From contig NC_013665.1 in NCBI RefSeq assembly GCF_000011005.1, positions 186,001 through 250,000 on the forward strand: a stretch of 64,000 nt of DNA. The letters run 5' to 3'. This stretch comes from Methanocella paludicola SANAE (lineage in GTDB: Archaea; Halobacteriota; Methanocellia; Methanocellales; Methanocellaceae). This document shows positions 27,855 to 37,245 of this stretch, piece by piece; positions within the stretch are counted from its first letter, which is position 1; the number at the start of each line of letters is the position of its first letter. The translations under genes were made by a program, and so were the position numbers. The notes under the pieces were generated by a model, which was given only the letters and a program-made list of their open reading frames with translations, made no database searches and was not told the origin of the DNA.

Positions 27855-27937
27855 GGGCGAAGATACGGATGATGCCATCGCGCTCAACCGAGCGTGAAGT
27901 TCCGGCGTCATTTAACAACGTTGCCGTACCTTCGCCC
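27855..27937 (+). ncRNA. Candidate small structured RNA
   Basis: Three nested helices are visible: GGGCGAAGATACGG (27855-27868) with CCGTACCTTCGCCC (27924-27937), 14 pairs with one mismatch; ATGATGCC with GGCGTCAT inside, one G-U; and a CGCTC-AACC-GAGCG hairpin at the centre. A TATA-like TTTTTAAAT (about 27825-27833) sits some 25 bp upstream and a T-run (27942-27946) follows directly, as for a short stand-alone transcript. No coding frame fits. The family is unknown; the strand is inferred from the promoter and T-run. Confidence 0.45.
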
Positions 27938-27949
27938 AATCGTTTTTAT

Positions 27950-28136
27950 AAGCCCCTCTAAGCAATATAAGAATGCACGAAGACTTTTTCAGCCACGAAG
28001 CGGCTCAAAGCGGGCCTGAAGCCACACGAAGACATTAAAAATTATTTTTAAAATTCTTAGAGAACTTAGAGCCAGCTTCGTGTCGCTTTGAGGCTGAAAA
28101 AGTCTTCGTGCAATCTTATTAAACTTTGAGGGGCTT
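27950..28136. repeat. Palindromic repeat of the CACGAAG type, copy B1 (187 bp)
   Basis: The arms read AAGCCCCTC...GCACGAAGACTTTTTCAGCC and GGCTGAAAAAGTCTTCGTGC...GAGGGGCTT, an almost perfect long inverted repeat. The centre holds further CACGAAG and AGCTTCGTG words. It lies between the ncRNA candidate and the 3' end of the HMG-CoA reductase gene and shares both arms with the outer part of the element at 6600-6992. Confidence 0.85.
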
Positions 28137-28152
28137 AAATAACAAAAAAGGG

Positions 28153-29424
28153 TTAGTGGGCTTTGGTGAACTGCTCCAGCAGCTCCTTCGCCCTGTCCGC
28201 CCGGACCTTCTTCTCCCTGACCATCGCCTCGGCGACTTTGTCTATCAGGTCGCCGGTGGCTCCCGCATGGATAGCCACGTTCCGGGAGTGAAGCTGCATG
28301 TGGCCCCGCTGGATGCCCTCGGTGGCGAGCGCCCTCAACGCCGCGAAGTTCTGCGCCAGGCCCACGGCAGCCATGACCTCGCCTAACTCGGAGGCCGTCT
28401 TGACGCCCAGTATCTTCACGTTCGCCTTCGCGGTCGGGTGCGATGCGGTCGCGCCGCCCACCAGGCCCACGGCAAGCGGGACCTCGATAGTGCCGACCAG
28501 GTCGCCCCCGGCGCTCTTCTCGTATATCGTGAGGGGAAGGTACGTGCCCGTGATGGAAGCGTAGGCGTGCGCCCCGGCCTCGATAGCCCGTGTGTCGTTG
28601 CCCGTGGCCAGCGTGACGGCGCTGATGCCGTTCATGATGCCCTTGTTATGGGTGGCCGCCCTGTACGGGTCGACGAGCGCGAACTCGTACGCCTTTATTA
28701 TCGCGTCGACGACGTCATCGCCGCCGATGGACTCCTTCGAGAACACGGCGCGGGCGCGCATGAGGCGCTTATCCGCCAGATTAGAGATGATGCGTAAGTA
28801 CACTTTGCCGCCCGTGAGCTTTTCCAGGTATGGGCCCACGGTCTCGGCCATCGTATTCACGGCGTTCGCGCCCATGGCGTCCCTGCAGTCGACGATCAGA
28901 TGTACGACCAGGATTGGGCCGTGGGGGGTGTCCTTCACGTACGCTTCGACGTCCTTGCAGCCTCCGCCGAACTTCACTAAGACGGGGTCCACCGCGTTGG
29001 CCATCTCCATGATGTTGTTTTTCGCGCTCAGGACCGAGAAGCGGGCGCTGTACGGGTCCTTGATGCCCGTGACCTGGATGAGGCCGCGCATGACGGGGCC
29101 GGTGCTGCTCGTGGTGAAACCGCCCTTCTCCCGGGCCATCTTGGCCGCGTTGGAGGCCGCCGCGATGACGGACGGCTCCTCGATGGCCATGGGTATGAGG
29201 TAATCCCTGCCGTTGATCAAAAAGTTCACGGCAACGCCCATGGGGACGGGCATGACGCCGATGACGTTCTCGACCATGCGGTCGATCTGCTCGGGCTTCA
29301 GGGCGCCCGTATTGCCCAGGGTCGCCGCCTCATCGTCCGACAGGCCCGCGTACTGCTTCACCGCGTTGAGCCTTTCCTGCGGCGGCAGCTTGTAGAATCC
29401 CGATATCTTAGAAGTCTTATCCAT
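28153..29424 (-). CDS. Hydroxymethylglutaryl-CoA reductase, class II type
   Basis: Reduces HMG-CoA to mevalonate, the committed step of archaeal isoprenoid lipid synthesis. The 423-residue protein follows the class II (Pseudomonas mevalonii-like) layout: [19 protein letters not shown], the catalytic Glu in [28 protein letters not shown], the catalytic Lys in THNKGIMNG, Asp in [17 protein letters not shown] and His in HMQLHSRN. Most archaea carry class I enzymes, so a bacterial origin is likely. Class II enzymes can be NADH- or NADPH-specific, which cannot be told here. ATG 29424 has a GGAGG-type ribosome-binding site. A perfect palindrome lies upstream at 29486-29520. Confidence 0.95.
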   Translation of the reverse strand: MDKTSKISGFYKLPPQERLNAVKQYAGLSDDEAATLGNTGALKPEQIDRMVENVIGVMPVPMGVAVNFLINGRDYLIPMAIEEPSVIAAASNAAKMAREKGGFTTSSTGPVMRGLIQVTGIKDPYSARFSVLSAKNNIMEMANAVDPVLVKFGGGCKDVEAYVKDTPHGPILVVHLIVDCRDAMGANAVNTMAETVGPYLEKLTGGKVYLRIISNLADKRLMRARAVFSKESIGGDDVVDAIIKAYEFALVDPYRAATHNKGIMNGISAVTLATGNDTRAIEAGAHAYASITGTYLPLTIYEKSAGGDLVGTIEVPLAVGLVGGATASHPTAKANVKILGVKTASELGEVMAAVGLAQNFAALRALATEGIQRGHMQLHSRNVAIHAGATGDLIDKVAEAMVREKKVRADRAKELLEQFTKAH

Positions 29425-29485
29425 CTTGAAGCCTCCACTGTGGTAAAGGTAGCATGGGCCTCTATAGTTAAAAACCTAATCATAA

Positions 29486-29520
29486 CGAGTAGGCCTAATC
29501 ATGGCGATTAGGCCTACTCG
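29486..29520. promoter_or_regulatory. Perfect 15-bp inverted repeat in a divergent promoter region
   Basis: CGAGTAGGCCTAATC (29486-29500) and GATTAGGCCTACTCG (29506-29520) are exact reverse complements around ATGGC. The segment CCTAATCAT also begins a partial tandem unit just to the left (29475-29483). It lies between the starts of the HMG-CoA reductase gene and the divergent winged-helix gene, where an operator would be expected; an RNA hairpin in one leader is the alternative. Confidence 0.7.
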
Positions 29521-29559
29521 TGGTGCGATACTTAGATGCCTTATCGGGGTGATTTTCTT

Positions 29560-30690
29560 ATGATGCTCGAGAAAGAGGCCGTGAATTTTTTTGTTATGGC
29601 GAAGAGCCACCTGACGCCCGATTCGAGGCTGGACAGCGCCGGGGCCGTGCTGCGCGATATGATCGCCCTGGACGCCAACAACCTGGACGACGCCTATTTT
29701 AGCCTGTATCTCCGGGTGAAGCGCTTCGACGTGGTCGCGCTGGAGAAGGGCATGTACAGGGGAACGAGCATGGCCCGCGTGAAGGGGCTCAAGAACTACA
29801 TGCAGGTCATACCTCAGGAGTTTTTGCCGGCGGTCTATGCAGTCTCGAAGAAGGACCGGGAGGCGGCGGCCCGGAACCTGCTGAGCACCTGGGGGATCGC
29901 TGAGGACGAGTACCGGAAGGTGGGGAGCAAGGTCCTTGAATCGCTTGACGGCAAGGAGAAAACCCTGGTGCAGCTTAAGAAGGGCCTGTCTCCGGTCTCC
30001 CGGGATATCGTCCGAAAGAAAAAGGAAAAGGCTACGAACGTCTCGATCGTGGCCCAGGCCATGCAGGACCGGTGGCTGCTTCTCCGGGGTGGCATCGGGA
30101 GGCACCCGGGCGAGAACCCGGGACGTTTCTCCGCCTTTAAAGAGCGTTTTAAGATGAAGCTGGACGTGGGCAGGGACGAGGCGCTCTCGCTTTTGGCGAA
30201 GCGGTACGTCAAAAGTTACGGCCCCGTGGGGGCAGAAGACCTGGCCTGGTGGCTCGGGGTCACTAAGAGCGAGGCCTCCTGGGCTCTCGACTCGCTCGAC
30301 AGCGCCGAGGCCGTGGATGTCGAGGGCGTCCCCGGCCGGCTGTTCATCGATAAAAGGGACGAGAGCCTTATCGATGGCAAATTCATGGAGCCGTCCGTGG
30401 TCTTCCTGCCCAGGGACGACCCGTATGTGAAGGCATACTATAACGACGGGCGGTTCGTGCCCGAAGGCCATGACGCGATGACGAAGTTCGGGGAGTCGAA
30501 GAGCGTTGTCCTCGTTAACGGCACAGTCTGGGGGACGTGGAGCCTGGAAAAGGACCGCATGACATTCGTTTGCCGGGTCGAGTGGTTCGACGGCCATCCC
30601 GAAGTCCCCGCAGAAAGGGTCGAGGCCGCAGCGCTGGACGCTGGCAGGTTCTACACGGGCGGCGAGGTCGAGGTCAAAGGCGATACATAA
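29560..30690 (+). CDS. Winged-helix DNA-binding protein of the AlkZ/YcaQ-like (HTH_42) family
   Basis: A 376-residue protein of the family that includes DNA glycosylases AlkZ and YcaQ, which unhook crosslinks or remove alkylated bases. Tandem winged-helix domains are suggested by LDSAGAVLRDMIAL near the N-terminus and the family-typical LAKRYVKSYGPVGAEDLAWW near residue 215, followed by a C-terminal beta domain (VVLVNGTVWGTWSLEKDRM). The catalytic QxD/QxQ motif of AlkZ is not obvious, so activity is uncertain. ATG 29560 is preferred because GGGGTGAT lies five bases upstream; ATG 29536 is in frame but overlaps no ribosome-binding site. It is divergent from the HMG-CoA reductase gene, with the palindrome between them. 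Confidence 0.78.
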   Translation: MMLEKEAVNFFVMAKSHLTPDSRLDSAGAVLRDMIALDANNLDDAYFSLYLRVKRFDVVALEKGMYRGTSMARVKGLKNYMQVIPQEFLPAVYAVSKKDREAAARNLLSTWGIAEDEYRKVGSKVLESLDGKEKTLVQLKKGLSPVSRDIVRKKKEKATNVSIVAQAMQDRWLLLRGGIGRHPGENPGRFSAFKERFKMKLDVGRDEALSLLAKRYVKSYGPVGAEDLAWWLGVTKSEASWALDSLDSAEAVDVEGVPGRLFIDKRDESLIDGKFMEPSVVFLPRDDPYVKAYYNDGRFVPEGHDAMTKFGESKSVVLVNGTVWGTWSLEKDRMTFVCRVEWFDGHPEVPAERVEAAALDAGRFYTGGEVEVKGDT

Positions 30691-30859
30691 GGTTTAAATA
30701 TTGTACGTGTCATTAACATACGGTGCACTTATGCTAGCGTGGGATCGTTTTATTGGCCGGCATGGCCTTTTTCTGTGATGATCTTAGCTGCGTGGCAAAA
30801 AGCACCGTATCCGATTTATCGAATAGTTTTTCACTATGTAGCGAAGGCGAGGAATAGAC

Positions 30860-33800
30860 GTGATACAGGAAGAGAAGGAGCAGTATAACGGCAAGGTGAT
30901 CGAGGCCCGGGTAGACCAGTTCTGGAACTCGACCGATGCCTACCACAAGACCAGGGCGTTGAGAAAGGGCAACAAAAAGTTCTATTTCGTGGACGGCCCG
31001 CCATATACGACCGGCCGCATCCACCTCGGCACGGCCTGGAACAAGATCATCAAGGATTCGGTGCTCCGCTACCGCAGCATGAACGGCTTCGACCTGATGG
31101 ACAGGGCTGGCTGGGACATGCACGGCCTCCCGATCGAGGTCAAGGTCGAAAGCCTGCTGGGCTTTAAGACCAAGAAGGACATCGAGAACTACGGCGTAGC
31201 CCAGTTCACCGAGAAGTGCAAGGCCTTCGCCATCGAGAATATGCGCGAGATGACCGGCCAGTTCAAGAAGCTCGGCGTCTGGCTGGACTGGGACGACCCG
31301 TACATGACCTTAAAGAACGAGTACATCGAGGCCGCCTGGTGGACAATCAAGCAGGCCCACGAGAAGAAGCTTCTCGAGCGGGGCCTGCGTAACGTGAACT
31401 GGTGCCCCCGCTGTGAGACGGCGATAGCGGATTCGGAGGTCGAGTACGCCGACCGGACCGACGACTCGATATACGTCAAGTTCCCCCTGAAGGACCAGGA
31501 AGGCTTTTTAGTCATATGGACGACCACCCCGTGGACCATCCCCGCCAACATGGGCGTGGCCGCCAACAAGGATTTCACCTACGCTTTAGTCCACGCGCTG
31601 CCGGGACCCGTGCTCGAAGAGGCCTCGCTGGCCGCGGGCCTGGACCCCGCCGCGCTGATGGACAAGCACTCCGACGGCACGCCCAAGCCCATGCGGTTCG
31701 CCGACAAGGTGGCCCGCATGAAGGAGGCCATCGGCCCCGAAAAACTGGAAGAGCTCTACGCCGCGAAGGGCGAGAAGCTCATCATCGCCGTCGACCTGGT
31801 CGAGGGCGTCATGAAGCTCGGCCGCTATGGCGACTATCGCGTCCTCAAGACCATGCAGGGCGAGGAATTGAAGGGCACACAGTACAGGCACCCTCTGGAG
31901 GACCTCGTCCCGTGCCATAAGGGCACGGAGCATAAAGTGTATCTCGCAGACTTCGTGGTGGGCGAGAACACGGGCCTGGTGCACATCGCGCCCGGGCACG
32001 GCCTGGACGATTTCGAGCTGGGCGTGAAGGAGGGCATACCCGTGTTCTGCCCCGTGAAGCCCAACGGCGCCTTCGCGCCCGAGGCGGGCGCATACGCGGG
32101 CATGAACATCCGGGACGCCAACCCGAAGATCCTGGACGACCTGCGCGCCCGGGGACTGCTCCTCGGGGCCACCGAGATCACCCACAGGTACGGCCACTGC
32201 TGGAGGTGCAAGACCCCCATCATATTCATGACCACGGACCAGTGGTTCATCGCCGTGAGCAAGATAAAGGAGCCCATGCTTGCCGAGGTGAGCCGGGTCA
32301 ACTGGTACCCGCCGTGGGCCGGTTCCTCCCGGTTCCACGACTGGGTGAGCGGCGCACGTGACTGGTGCATCTCGAGGCAGCGCTACTGGGGCATACCCAT
32401 ACCCATCTGGAAGTGCGAGAACTGCGGCAGCATGGACGTCATAGGCACGAAAGAGGAGCTGGAGCACAAGACCGGCGTCAGGGTGAACGACCTTCACCGC
32501 CCCTTCGTGGACAGCGTGTACATGGAGTGCGAGTGCGGCGGCCGGATGAAGCGGGTCGAGGACATATTCGACGTATGGTTCGATTCGGCCGTGGCCTCAT
32601 GGGCCACGCTCCGGTTCCCCCAGCGCAAGGACCTCATGGACTGGTGGCCCGCCGATTTCATCGTCGAGGGCCACGACCAGACCCGGGGCTGGTTCTACTC
32701 TCAATTGGGCGCCGGCATGGTGGGCTTCGGCAAAGCGCCATATAACTCGGTCTGCATGCACGGCTTCACCCTCGACGACCAGGGCCGTAAGATGTCAAAG
32801 AGCCTGGGCAACGTCGTCGCCCCCGAGGAAGTGCTGGAAAAGTTCGGCGCCGACGCGCTGAGGCTCTACGTGCTCTCGCAGAGCGCCCCCTGGGAGGACC
32901 TGAGCTTCTCCTGGGACGAGTGCGGCAACGTGTACCGGACGCTCAACATCTTCTGGAACGTCTACCGCTTCCCGCTCCCGTACATGGTGCTCGATAAGTT
33001 CGACCCCACGAAGACCACATACGGGTCGGTCAAGGAGCACCTGAGAGTCGAGGACCGGTGGATATTATCGAGACTGCAGGCGGTCATCAAAGAAGTGAAC
33101 GAAGGGATGGCCACCTACGAGTTGCACCGCTCCACCAGGGCGCTCATAAATTTCATACTTGAGGACCTGTCGCGGTGGTACGTCCAGCTCTCGAGGGAGA
33201 GGACATGGGTCGAGGCCAACGACCCGGACAAGCTTGCCGCCTACTGGGTCCTGTACCATGTGCTCTCCAACACGGTGAAGCTCATGGCTCCATACACGCC
33301 CTACATGGCGGAGCGCATGTACCAGAACCTGGTGAGGAACTCCGAGCCCTCCGCATGGGAGTCGGTCCATATGTGCGAGTGGCCGACCGTGAATGCTTCA
33401 TTGCTCGATGAGCAATTAAATAAGGACATGGACGTGGCCAGGAAGATCGTGGAGGCGTCGTCCAACGCCCGGCAAAAGGCAAAGCGAAAGCTGAGGTGGC
33501 CTGTGAAGAAGATCACCGTCGCCCCCGACACCGAGGAGACGGCGACCGCCGTGAAGGACCTCACGGGCGTCATCCGGGAGCAGACCAACGCAAAAGAGAT
33601 CGTCTTACTGGGCGTAGGCGCCCCGAACCCGGACCTCGGGGTCGAGGTCGTTCCCAACCCGAAGGTAATAGGCCCGGCGTTCAAGGGCGAGGCCGGCAAG
33701 GTCATCGGCGCCTTAAAATCCTCGGACGGCAGGGTGGTGAAGTCGACCGTCGAGAAGGACGGCAGGTTCGTGCTGACGCTTGCCGGCGGCGAGGTCGAGG

Positions 33801-34177
33801 TCACGCCAGACATGGTGAGCTTCCGGGACGTCATACCCGAGACGCTGGCCATGGGCGAGTTCCCGGGAGGCAAGCTCTACGTGGACGTCGAGCTGACCCC
33901 GGAACTGGAGGCGGAAGGCTATACACGAGAGCTCATCCGGCGCATACAGGACATGAGAAAGGACCTGAAGCTGAACGTCGAGGATAAGATAAAGGCCGAA
34001 GTGTACGTCGGTGACGACCGTGTCCGGGGCCTCGTCGCCGGAATGAACGGCCTGATCATGAACGAGGTCAGGGCCTCGGGCCTGGAATTCAAGGGCGATA
34101 AGAGCGTATCGGGCGCCCTCGTGAAGGAATGGGACGTCGAGGGGCTGCCGGTGACCATCGGCATCGAGAAGGCATGA
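30860..34177 (+). CDS. ileS: Isoleucyl-tRNA synthetase
   Basis: Charges tRNA-Ile; class Ia synthetase of 1105 residues. The HIGH motif appears as [11 protein letters not shown] (about residue 53-63) and KMSKS as [10 protein letters not shown] (about 643-652). The CP1 editing domain is recognised by [11 protein letters not shown] and GEDXG-type [18 protein letters not shown]. The RGWF segment ([11 protein letters not shown]) and the tRNA anticodon-binding C-terminal half are also present, as in the archaeal/eukaryotic-like type. The start is GTG 30860, preceded by GCGAGGAAT. The 169-bp gap before it has no gene. The stop overlaps the next gene's ATG by four bases (ATGA). Confidence 0.97.
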   Translation: MIQEEKEQYNGKVIEARVDQFWNSTDAYHKTRALRKGNKKFYFVDGPPYTTGRIHLGTAWNKIIKDSVLRYRSMNGFDLMDRAGWDMHGLPIEVKVESLLGFKTKKDIENYGVAQFTEKCKAFAIENMREMTGQFKKLGVWLDWDDPYMTLKNEYIEAAWWTIKQAHEKKLLERGLRNVNWCPRCETAIADSEVEYADRTDDSIYVKFPLKDQEGFLVIWTTTPWTIPANMGVAANKDFTYALVHALPGPVLEEASLAAGLDPAALMDKHSDGTPKPMRFADKVARMKEAIGPEKLEELYAAKGEKLIIAVDLVEGVMKLGRYGDYRVLKTMQGEELKGTQYRHPLEDLVPCHKGTEHKVYLADFVVGENTGLVHIAPGHGLDDFELGVKEGIPVFCPVKPNGAFAPEAGAYAGMNIRDANPKILDDLRARGLLLGATEITHRYGHCWRCKTPIIFMTTDQWFIAVSKIKEPMLAEVSRVNWYPPWAGSSRFHDWVSGARDWCISRQRYWGIPIPIWKCENCGSMDVIGTKEELEHKTGVRVNDLHRPFVDSVYMECECGGRMKRVEDIFDVWFDSAVASWATLRFPQRKDLMDWWPADFIVEGHDQTRGWFYSQLGAGMVGFGKAPYNSVCMHGFTLDDQGRKMSKSLGNVVAPEEVLEKFGADALRLYVLSQSAPWEDLSFSWDECGNVYRTLNIFWNVYRFPLPYMVLDKFDPTKTTYGSVKEHLRVEDRWILSRLQAVIKEVNEGMATYELHRSTRALINFILEDLSRWYVQLSRERTWVEANDPDKLAAYWVLYHVLSNTVKLMAPYTPYMAERMYQNLVRNSEPSAWESVHMCEWPTVNASLLDEQLNKDMDVARKIVEASSNARQKAKRKLRWPVKKITVAPDTEETATAVKDLTGVIREQTNAKEIVLLGVGAPNPDLGVEVVPNPKVIGPAFKGEAGKVIGALKSSDGRVVKSTVEKDGRFVLTLAGGEVEVTPDMVSFRDVIPETLAMGEFPGGKLYVDVELTPELEAEGYTRELIRRIQDMRKDLKLNVEDKIKAEVYVGDDRVRGLVAGMNGLIMNEVRASGLEFKGDKSVSGALVKEWDVEGLPVTIGIEKA

Positions 34178-34809
34178 GATACGAGCAGTGGGAGCCCTAT
34201 TATAGGGCCATCTTACAGGATTTCGGGTGGACCGCCGAGGGGGACGAAAAAGCAGCTGAGCTGCTTTCGTCCATGCTTCCGGAGGATACGCCCTGCCTTG
34301 CGCGCGTTGAAGAGCTGATCCGGGGAAAGGAGGTCATCGTCTGCGGCAAGGCGCCCACGCTCCAGAAGGACATGGCAAAGGTGGACTGGTGGTACAAGTA
34401 CACCGTGATCGCCGCGGACGGCGCCGTCTCCACACTTCTAGACCAGGGCATCGTTCCCGACATCGTCGTGTCCGACCTGGACGGCAGGCACGAGGACCTT
34501 TTAGAGGCCGATTCGCTGGGCTCCATCATCGTAGCGCACGCCCACGCCGACAACGTGGAAGCGGTCAAGTCCCTGGTCCCGAAGCTGAGGCACGTCGTGG
34601 GCACCACCCAGGCGAGGCCCCTGAGGAACGTTTACAACTTCGGGGGGTTCTCCGACGGCGACAGGTGCGTCTTTTTAGCGAAGGAGCTCGGGGCGAAGAG
34701 CATCAAAATAATAGGCTTCGACCTGGACGATACTAAGGTCACGCCTAAAAAGCTTAAAAAATTGAAGTGGGCCCGGCGCCTGCTGGGCGATCTCGGCATT
34801 AATATTTGA
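34174..34809 (+). CDS. mptE: 6-hydroxymethyl-7,8-dihydropterin pyrophosphokinase MptE-type (DUF115)
   Basis: Activates 6-hydroxymethyl-dihydropterin with ATP, a step in tetrahydromethanopterin synthesis that replaces bacterial FolK. The 211-residue protein has the DUF115 signature blocks [14 protein letters not shown], the nucleotide-loop segment [41 protein letters not shown] and IGFDLDD. ATG 34174 overlaps the ileS stop (ATGA), so it is translated from the ileS message. A frame open to 34129 inside ileS is ignored. It is a direct marker of a methanogen-type one-carbon metabolism. Confidence 0.9.
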   Translation: MRYEQWEPYYRAILQDFGWTAEGDEKAAELLSSMLPEDTPCLARVEELIRGKEVIVCGKAPTLQKDMAKVDWWYKYTVIAADGAVSTLLDQGIVPDIVVSDLDGRHEDLLEADSLGSIIVAHAHADNVEAVKSLVPKLRHVVGTTQARPLRNVYNFGGFSDGDRCVFLAKELGAKSIKIIGFDLDDTKVTPKKLKKLKWARRLLGDLGINI

Positions 34810-34877
34810 ATTATCGTCTAGTAAAGACTTTAGATACTTGCTCTGTGTCCTTGTTTTTTCTATGCGACACACGTACA

Positions 34878-35209
34878 GTCCTCCGGTCGGTATCACGAAA
34901 ACACGAATTCTTTTTATATCCCACGTAAGGGCACGAAGTACACGAAGGTACATGCTTTGGCGTTCAAAACACGAAACAACCTCTCTAAAAGACGAACCTC
35001 CCTAAAGGATTAAAACTCAAAGGAAAGCATGACTTACCCATTATGAGTAACGTTCGTTCATGCCGTATCTTGTGTTTCATTCTTTAGAGTTTTAGGGCCC
35101 TTAGGGAGGTTGTTTCGTGTTTTAAACACCAGGCATGAGCTTGGTGATTTTGTGCTTTACGTGGGATATAAAAAGTCTTTCGTGGTTTCGTGTTACCGAC
35201 CGGAGGGAC
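34878..35209. repeat. Palindromic repeat of the CACGAA type, copy B2 (332 bp)
   Basis: GTCCTCCGGTCGGT...CACGAAAACACGAA...TTTTTATATCCCACGTAAGG (34878 onward) is mirrored by CTTTACGTGGGATATAAAAAG...CGTGGTTTCGTGTTACCGACCGGAGGGAC (ending 35209). AAACACGAAACAACCTC near 34970 pairs with GAGGTTGTTTCGTGTTTT near 35106. It fills the gap between mptE and the convergent membrane-protein gene; no gene fits inside. Confidence 0.85.
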
Positions 35210-35321
35210 CAACGCCACAGGAATCAAGGCAAAGGATCGATATGCGAGCATCGAACTACTGTATTCATAGCCGCCGGCGTTATAGAAGAAAAAATGATAG
35301 AGAGACTGTCGCCCCCTACAT

Positions 35322-35828
35322 CTATTTTAGATTCAGCTTCACCGAAGCATATATGGCGCCCCCTATGGCAGCCACGACGGCTATTAATATCAGCCCGACC
35401 GGGGCGCAGAGACATGTCATGACACCGCCCGCCCCTCCGAATATGGAACCTAGCGCGATGCCACCCAGGATGTCGGACGAGTCGACAGCCATTCCGAACT
35501 CGATGGCGGGCCTGAGGAAGGCGATGATCACGTTGACGACGCCGTATATGAGGCCGGCCAGCGCGCCGGCGAGGGCGGAGACGATAGCAGCGTCCGAGAG
35601 CTTCGTGAGGTCTTTCGCCCGCATGGCCGCCAGCACGCCCGTGGCGAGCGAGATGATCAGGATGGCGGGCAGGGTCAGACAACCGCAGGCGTTCGACGCC
35701 GTGCCGGCCCCCGGCACCCAGGCGTTCCATGCGGCCAGCTCTAGTATGAAGCTGACGGCAAGGTATCCGGCAAGAAGTACGCCGCCGACGATGCCGGCGG
35801 TTAAGGCAGCAATGTACCTGGATCGCAT
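35322..35828 (-). CDS. Glycine-rich multispanning membrane protein, unknown function
   Basis: A 168-residue, very hydrophobic protein from ATG 35828 (a TTG at 35837 is in frame). Four or five helices are visible: about residues 8-32 (ALTAGIVGGVLLAGYLAVSF), 48-66, 80-105, 118-140 and 143-160. Gly-Gly and small-residue motifs suggest tight helix packing. A Cys-X-Cys (NACGCLTL) lies between the first two helices and another (MTCLC) near the fourth. The family resembles DUF-type archaeal membrane proteins with no assigned role. It is a single gene, convergent with mptE across palindrome B2 and divergent in position from asd. Confidence 0.6.
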   Translation of the reverse strand: MRSRYIAALTAGIVGGVLLAGYLAVSFILELAAWNAWVPGAGTASNACGCLTLPAILIISLATGVLAAMRAKDLTKLSDAAIVSALAGALAGLIYGVVNVIIAFLRPAIEFGMAVDSSDILGGIALGSIFGGAGGVMTCLCAPVGLILIAVVAAIGGAIYASVKLNLK

Positions 35829-35903
35829 AATGAACAAGCACCTGTATGCTAAAATATAGGCGCCTGCACTGATAAATACGTTATTAAAAAGTGATGGAAG
35901 GGC

Positions 35904-36938
35904 TTACAGGTAGCCCTTCTTCTTGAGCACTTCCGCGTTCAGGATGCTCGCGCCCGCGGCGCCCCTGACCGTGTTGTGCCCCATGCACACGTACTGGACG
36001 GCGTTGTCAGCGCCCGCCCTGATGCGGCCGACGGACACGCTCATGCCCCGCCCCTGGTTCCGGTCCATCCTGGGCTGCGGCCTGTCCGGCTCCTCCCTGA
36101 CTATGATGGCCTTCTTCGGCGAGGTCGGCAGGTCCCCGAGCTTCGGGTCGAACTTGAGGAACGCGTTCTTCACCTGCTCAGGCGTGGGGTTCTTCTTCGA
36201 GCGCATCCAGACTGACATGGTGTGCCCGTCCATCACGGGAACCCTGTGGCAGGCGGCGCTCACCCAGAACGGTGCGTCCTTGACTATTTTACCGTCGAAG
36301 GTGCCCAGCAGTTTTTGTGTTTCCGTCTCCATCTTGTGCTCCTCCCCGCCGATGTACGGGATGACGTTGTCCATGATGGCCATCGAGGACACGCCCTCGT
36401 AGCCCGCGCCCGACACGGCCTGCATGGTGGCCACGTGTATGTTCTCGATGCCGAACTTCATGAGGGGCTTGAGCGTCAGGACCATCATGATGGTGCTGCA
36501 GTTGGGGTTGGTGACGATGCACCCGTCCCACTTGCGTTTCTTCTTCTGGACGTCGATAAGCGCCAGGTGCTCCGGGTTGACCTCGGGTATAAGGAGCGGT
36601 ATGTCCTTCTCCATGCGGTGGGAGCTGGCGTTCGACGACACGACGAAGCCCGCCTTCGCGAAGTCCTTCTCGATGGTGATGGCGTCCTCGGCGGGCAGGG
36701 CCGAGAATACGATGTCGGCGTCGACCTCTTTCGGCTTAGTCGAGACCACGGTGATGTCCCTCACGTTTTCAGGGAGGTCGGTATCCAGCCTCCACTTGGC
36801 AACTTCACCGTACTTCTTTCCAGCGCTCCGCTCCGAAGCGGCCAGCGCCGTTATCTCGAACCATGGGTGGTCCGCCAGTAGTTGGACGAACCTCTGTCCC
36901 ACGGCCCCCGTCGCGCCCAGTATTCCGGCCTTGATCAT
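35904..36938 (-). CDS. asd: Aspartate-semialdehyde dehydrogenase
   Basis: Reduces beta-aspartyl phosphate to aspartate semialdehyde, the branch point to lysine, threonine and methionine. The 344-residue protein is the archaeal/fungal subtype: [17 protein letters not shown] (NADP site), the nucleophile Cys in [13 protein letters not shown] (about residue 147), and the later active-site His in [15 protein letters not shown] 36938 is used because AAGGTG precedes it at six-base spacing; a GTG at 36947 is in frame. It is the last gene of the eS17-dapA-dapB-ferredoxin-asd operon, twelve bases after the ferredoxin stop. Confidence 0.96.
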   Translation of the reverse strand: MIKAGILGATGAVGQRFVQLLADHPWFEITALAASERSAGKKYGEVAKWRLDTDLPENVRDITVVSTKPKEVDADIVFSALPAEDAITIEKDFAKAGFVVSSNASSHRMEKDIPLLIPEVNPEHLALIDVQKKKRKWDGCIVTNPNCSTIMMVLTLKPLMKFGIENIHVATMQAVSGAGYEGVSSMAIMDNVIPYIGGEEHKMETETQKLLGTFDGKIVKDAPFWVSAACHRVPVMDGHTMSVWMRSKKNPTPEQVKNAFLKFDPKLGDLPTSPKKAIIVREEPDRPQPRMDRNQGRGMSVSVGRIRAGADNAVQYVCMGHNTVRGAAGASILNAEVLKKKGYL

Positions 36939-36950
36939 AGTGTACACCTT

Positions 36951-37139
36951 TTACTTCGTCTTCTCTTTTTCCAGCTTTATCGCCTCAGTCGGGCATGCAG
37001 CGACGCAGTCGCCGCACTCCTGGCACCTTTCCTCGTCTACCTTCGCGATCTCGTCGACAAGCTCTATTGCCGCCTCGGGGCACGCGTCCACGCACGTCCC
37101 GCAGCCGACACATGCTTCCTTATCCACTTTTGCAACCAT
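36951..37139 (-). CDS. 2[4Fe-4S] ferredoxin
   Basis: Small electron carrier of 62 residues with two classic cluster-binding motifs, CVGCGTCVDACP and CQECGDCVAACP, separated by about 30 residues, and a Lys/Glu-rich tail. ATG 37139 is the start. It lies between dapB and asd on the same strand; 106 bp separate it from dapB, so it may also have its own promoter. None of the lysine enzymes needs a ferredoxin, so its presence in this operon may be simple hitch-hiking, or may mark the operon's link to reductant supply (inference). Confidence 0.93.
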   Translation of the reverse strand: MVAKVDKEACVGCGTCVDACPEAAIELVDEIAKVDEERCQECGDCVAACPTEAIKLEKEKTK

Positions 37140-37245
37140 AGTTATTCACCGGATAAATGTTGTATGTTAGGTTGGGCTTATTACTTAAAATTTTTCTGAC
37201 AAGGGATGGGTACGCGCTTTAAAAAAGGGAAAAAATATCGACGGC

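Noticed and set aside
29486-29520. Intrinsic terminator
   Set aside because: The hairpin sits between two divergent gene starts and has no T-run, so an operator or leader structure is more likely.
35110-35859. 249-codon plus-strand frame opposite the membrane-protein gene
   Set aside because: It begins in palindrome B2 and continues as the antisense of a coherent multi-helix membrane protein.
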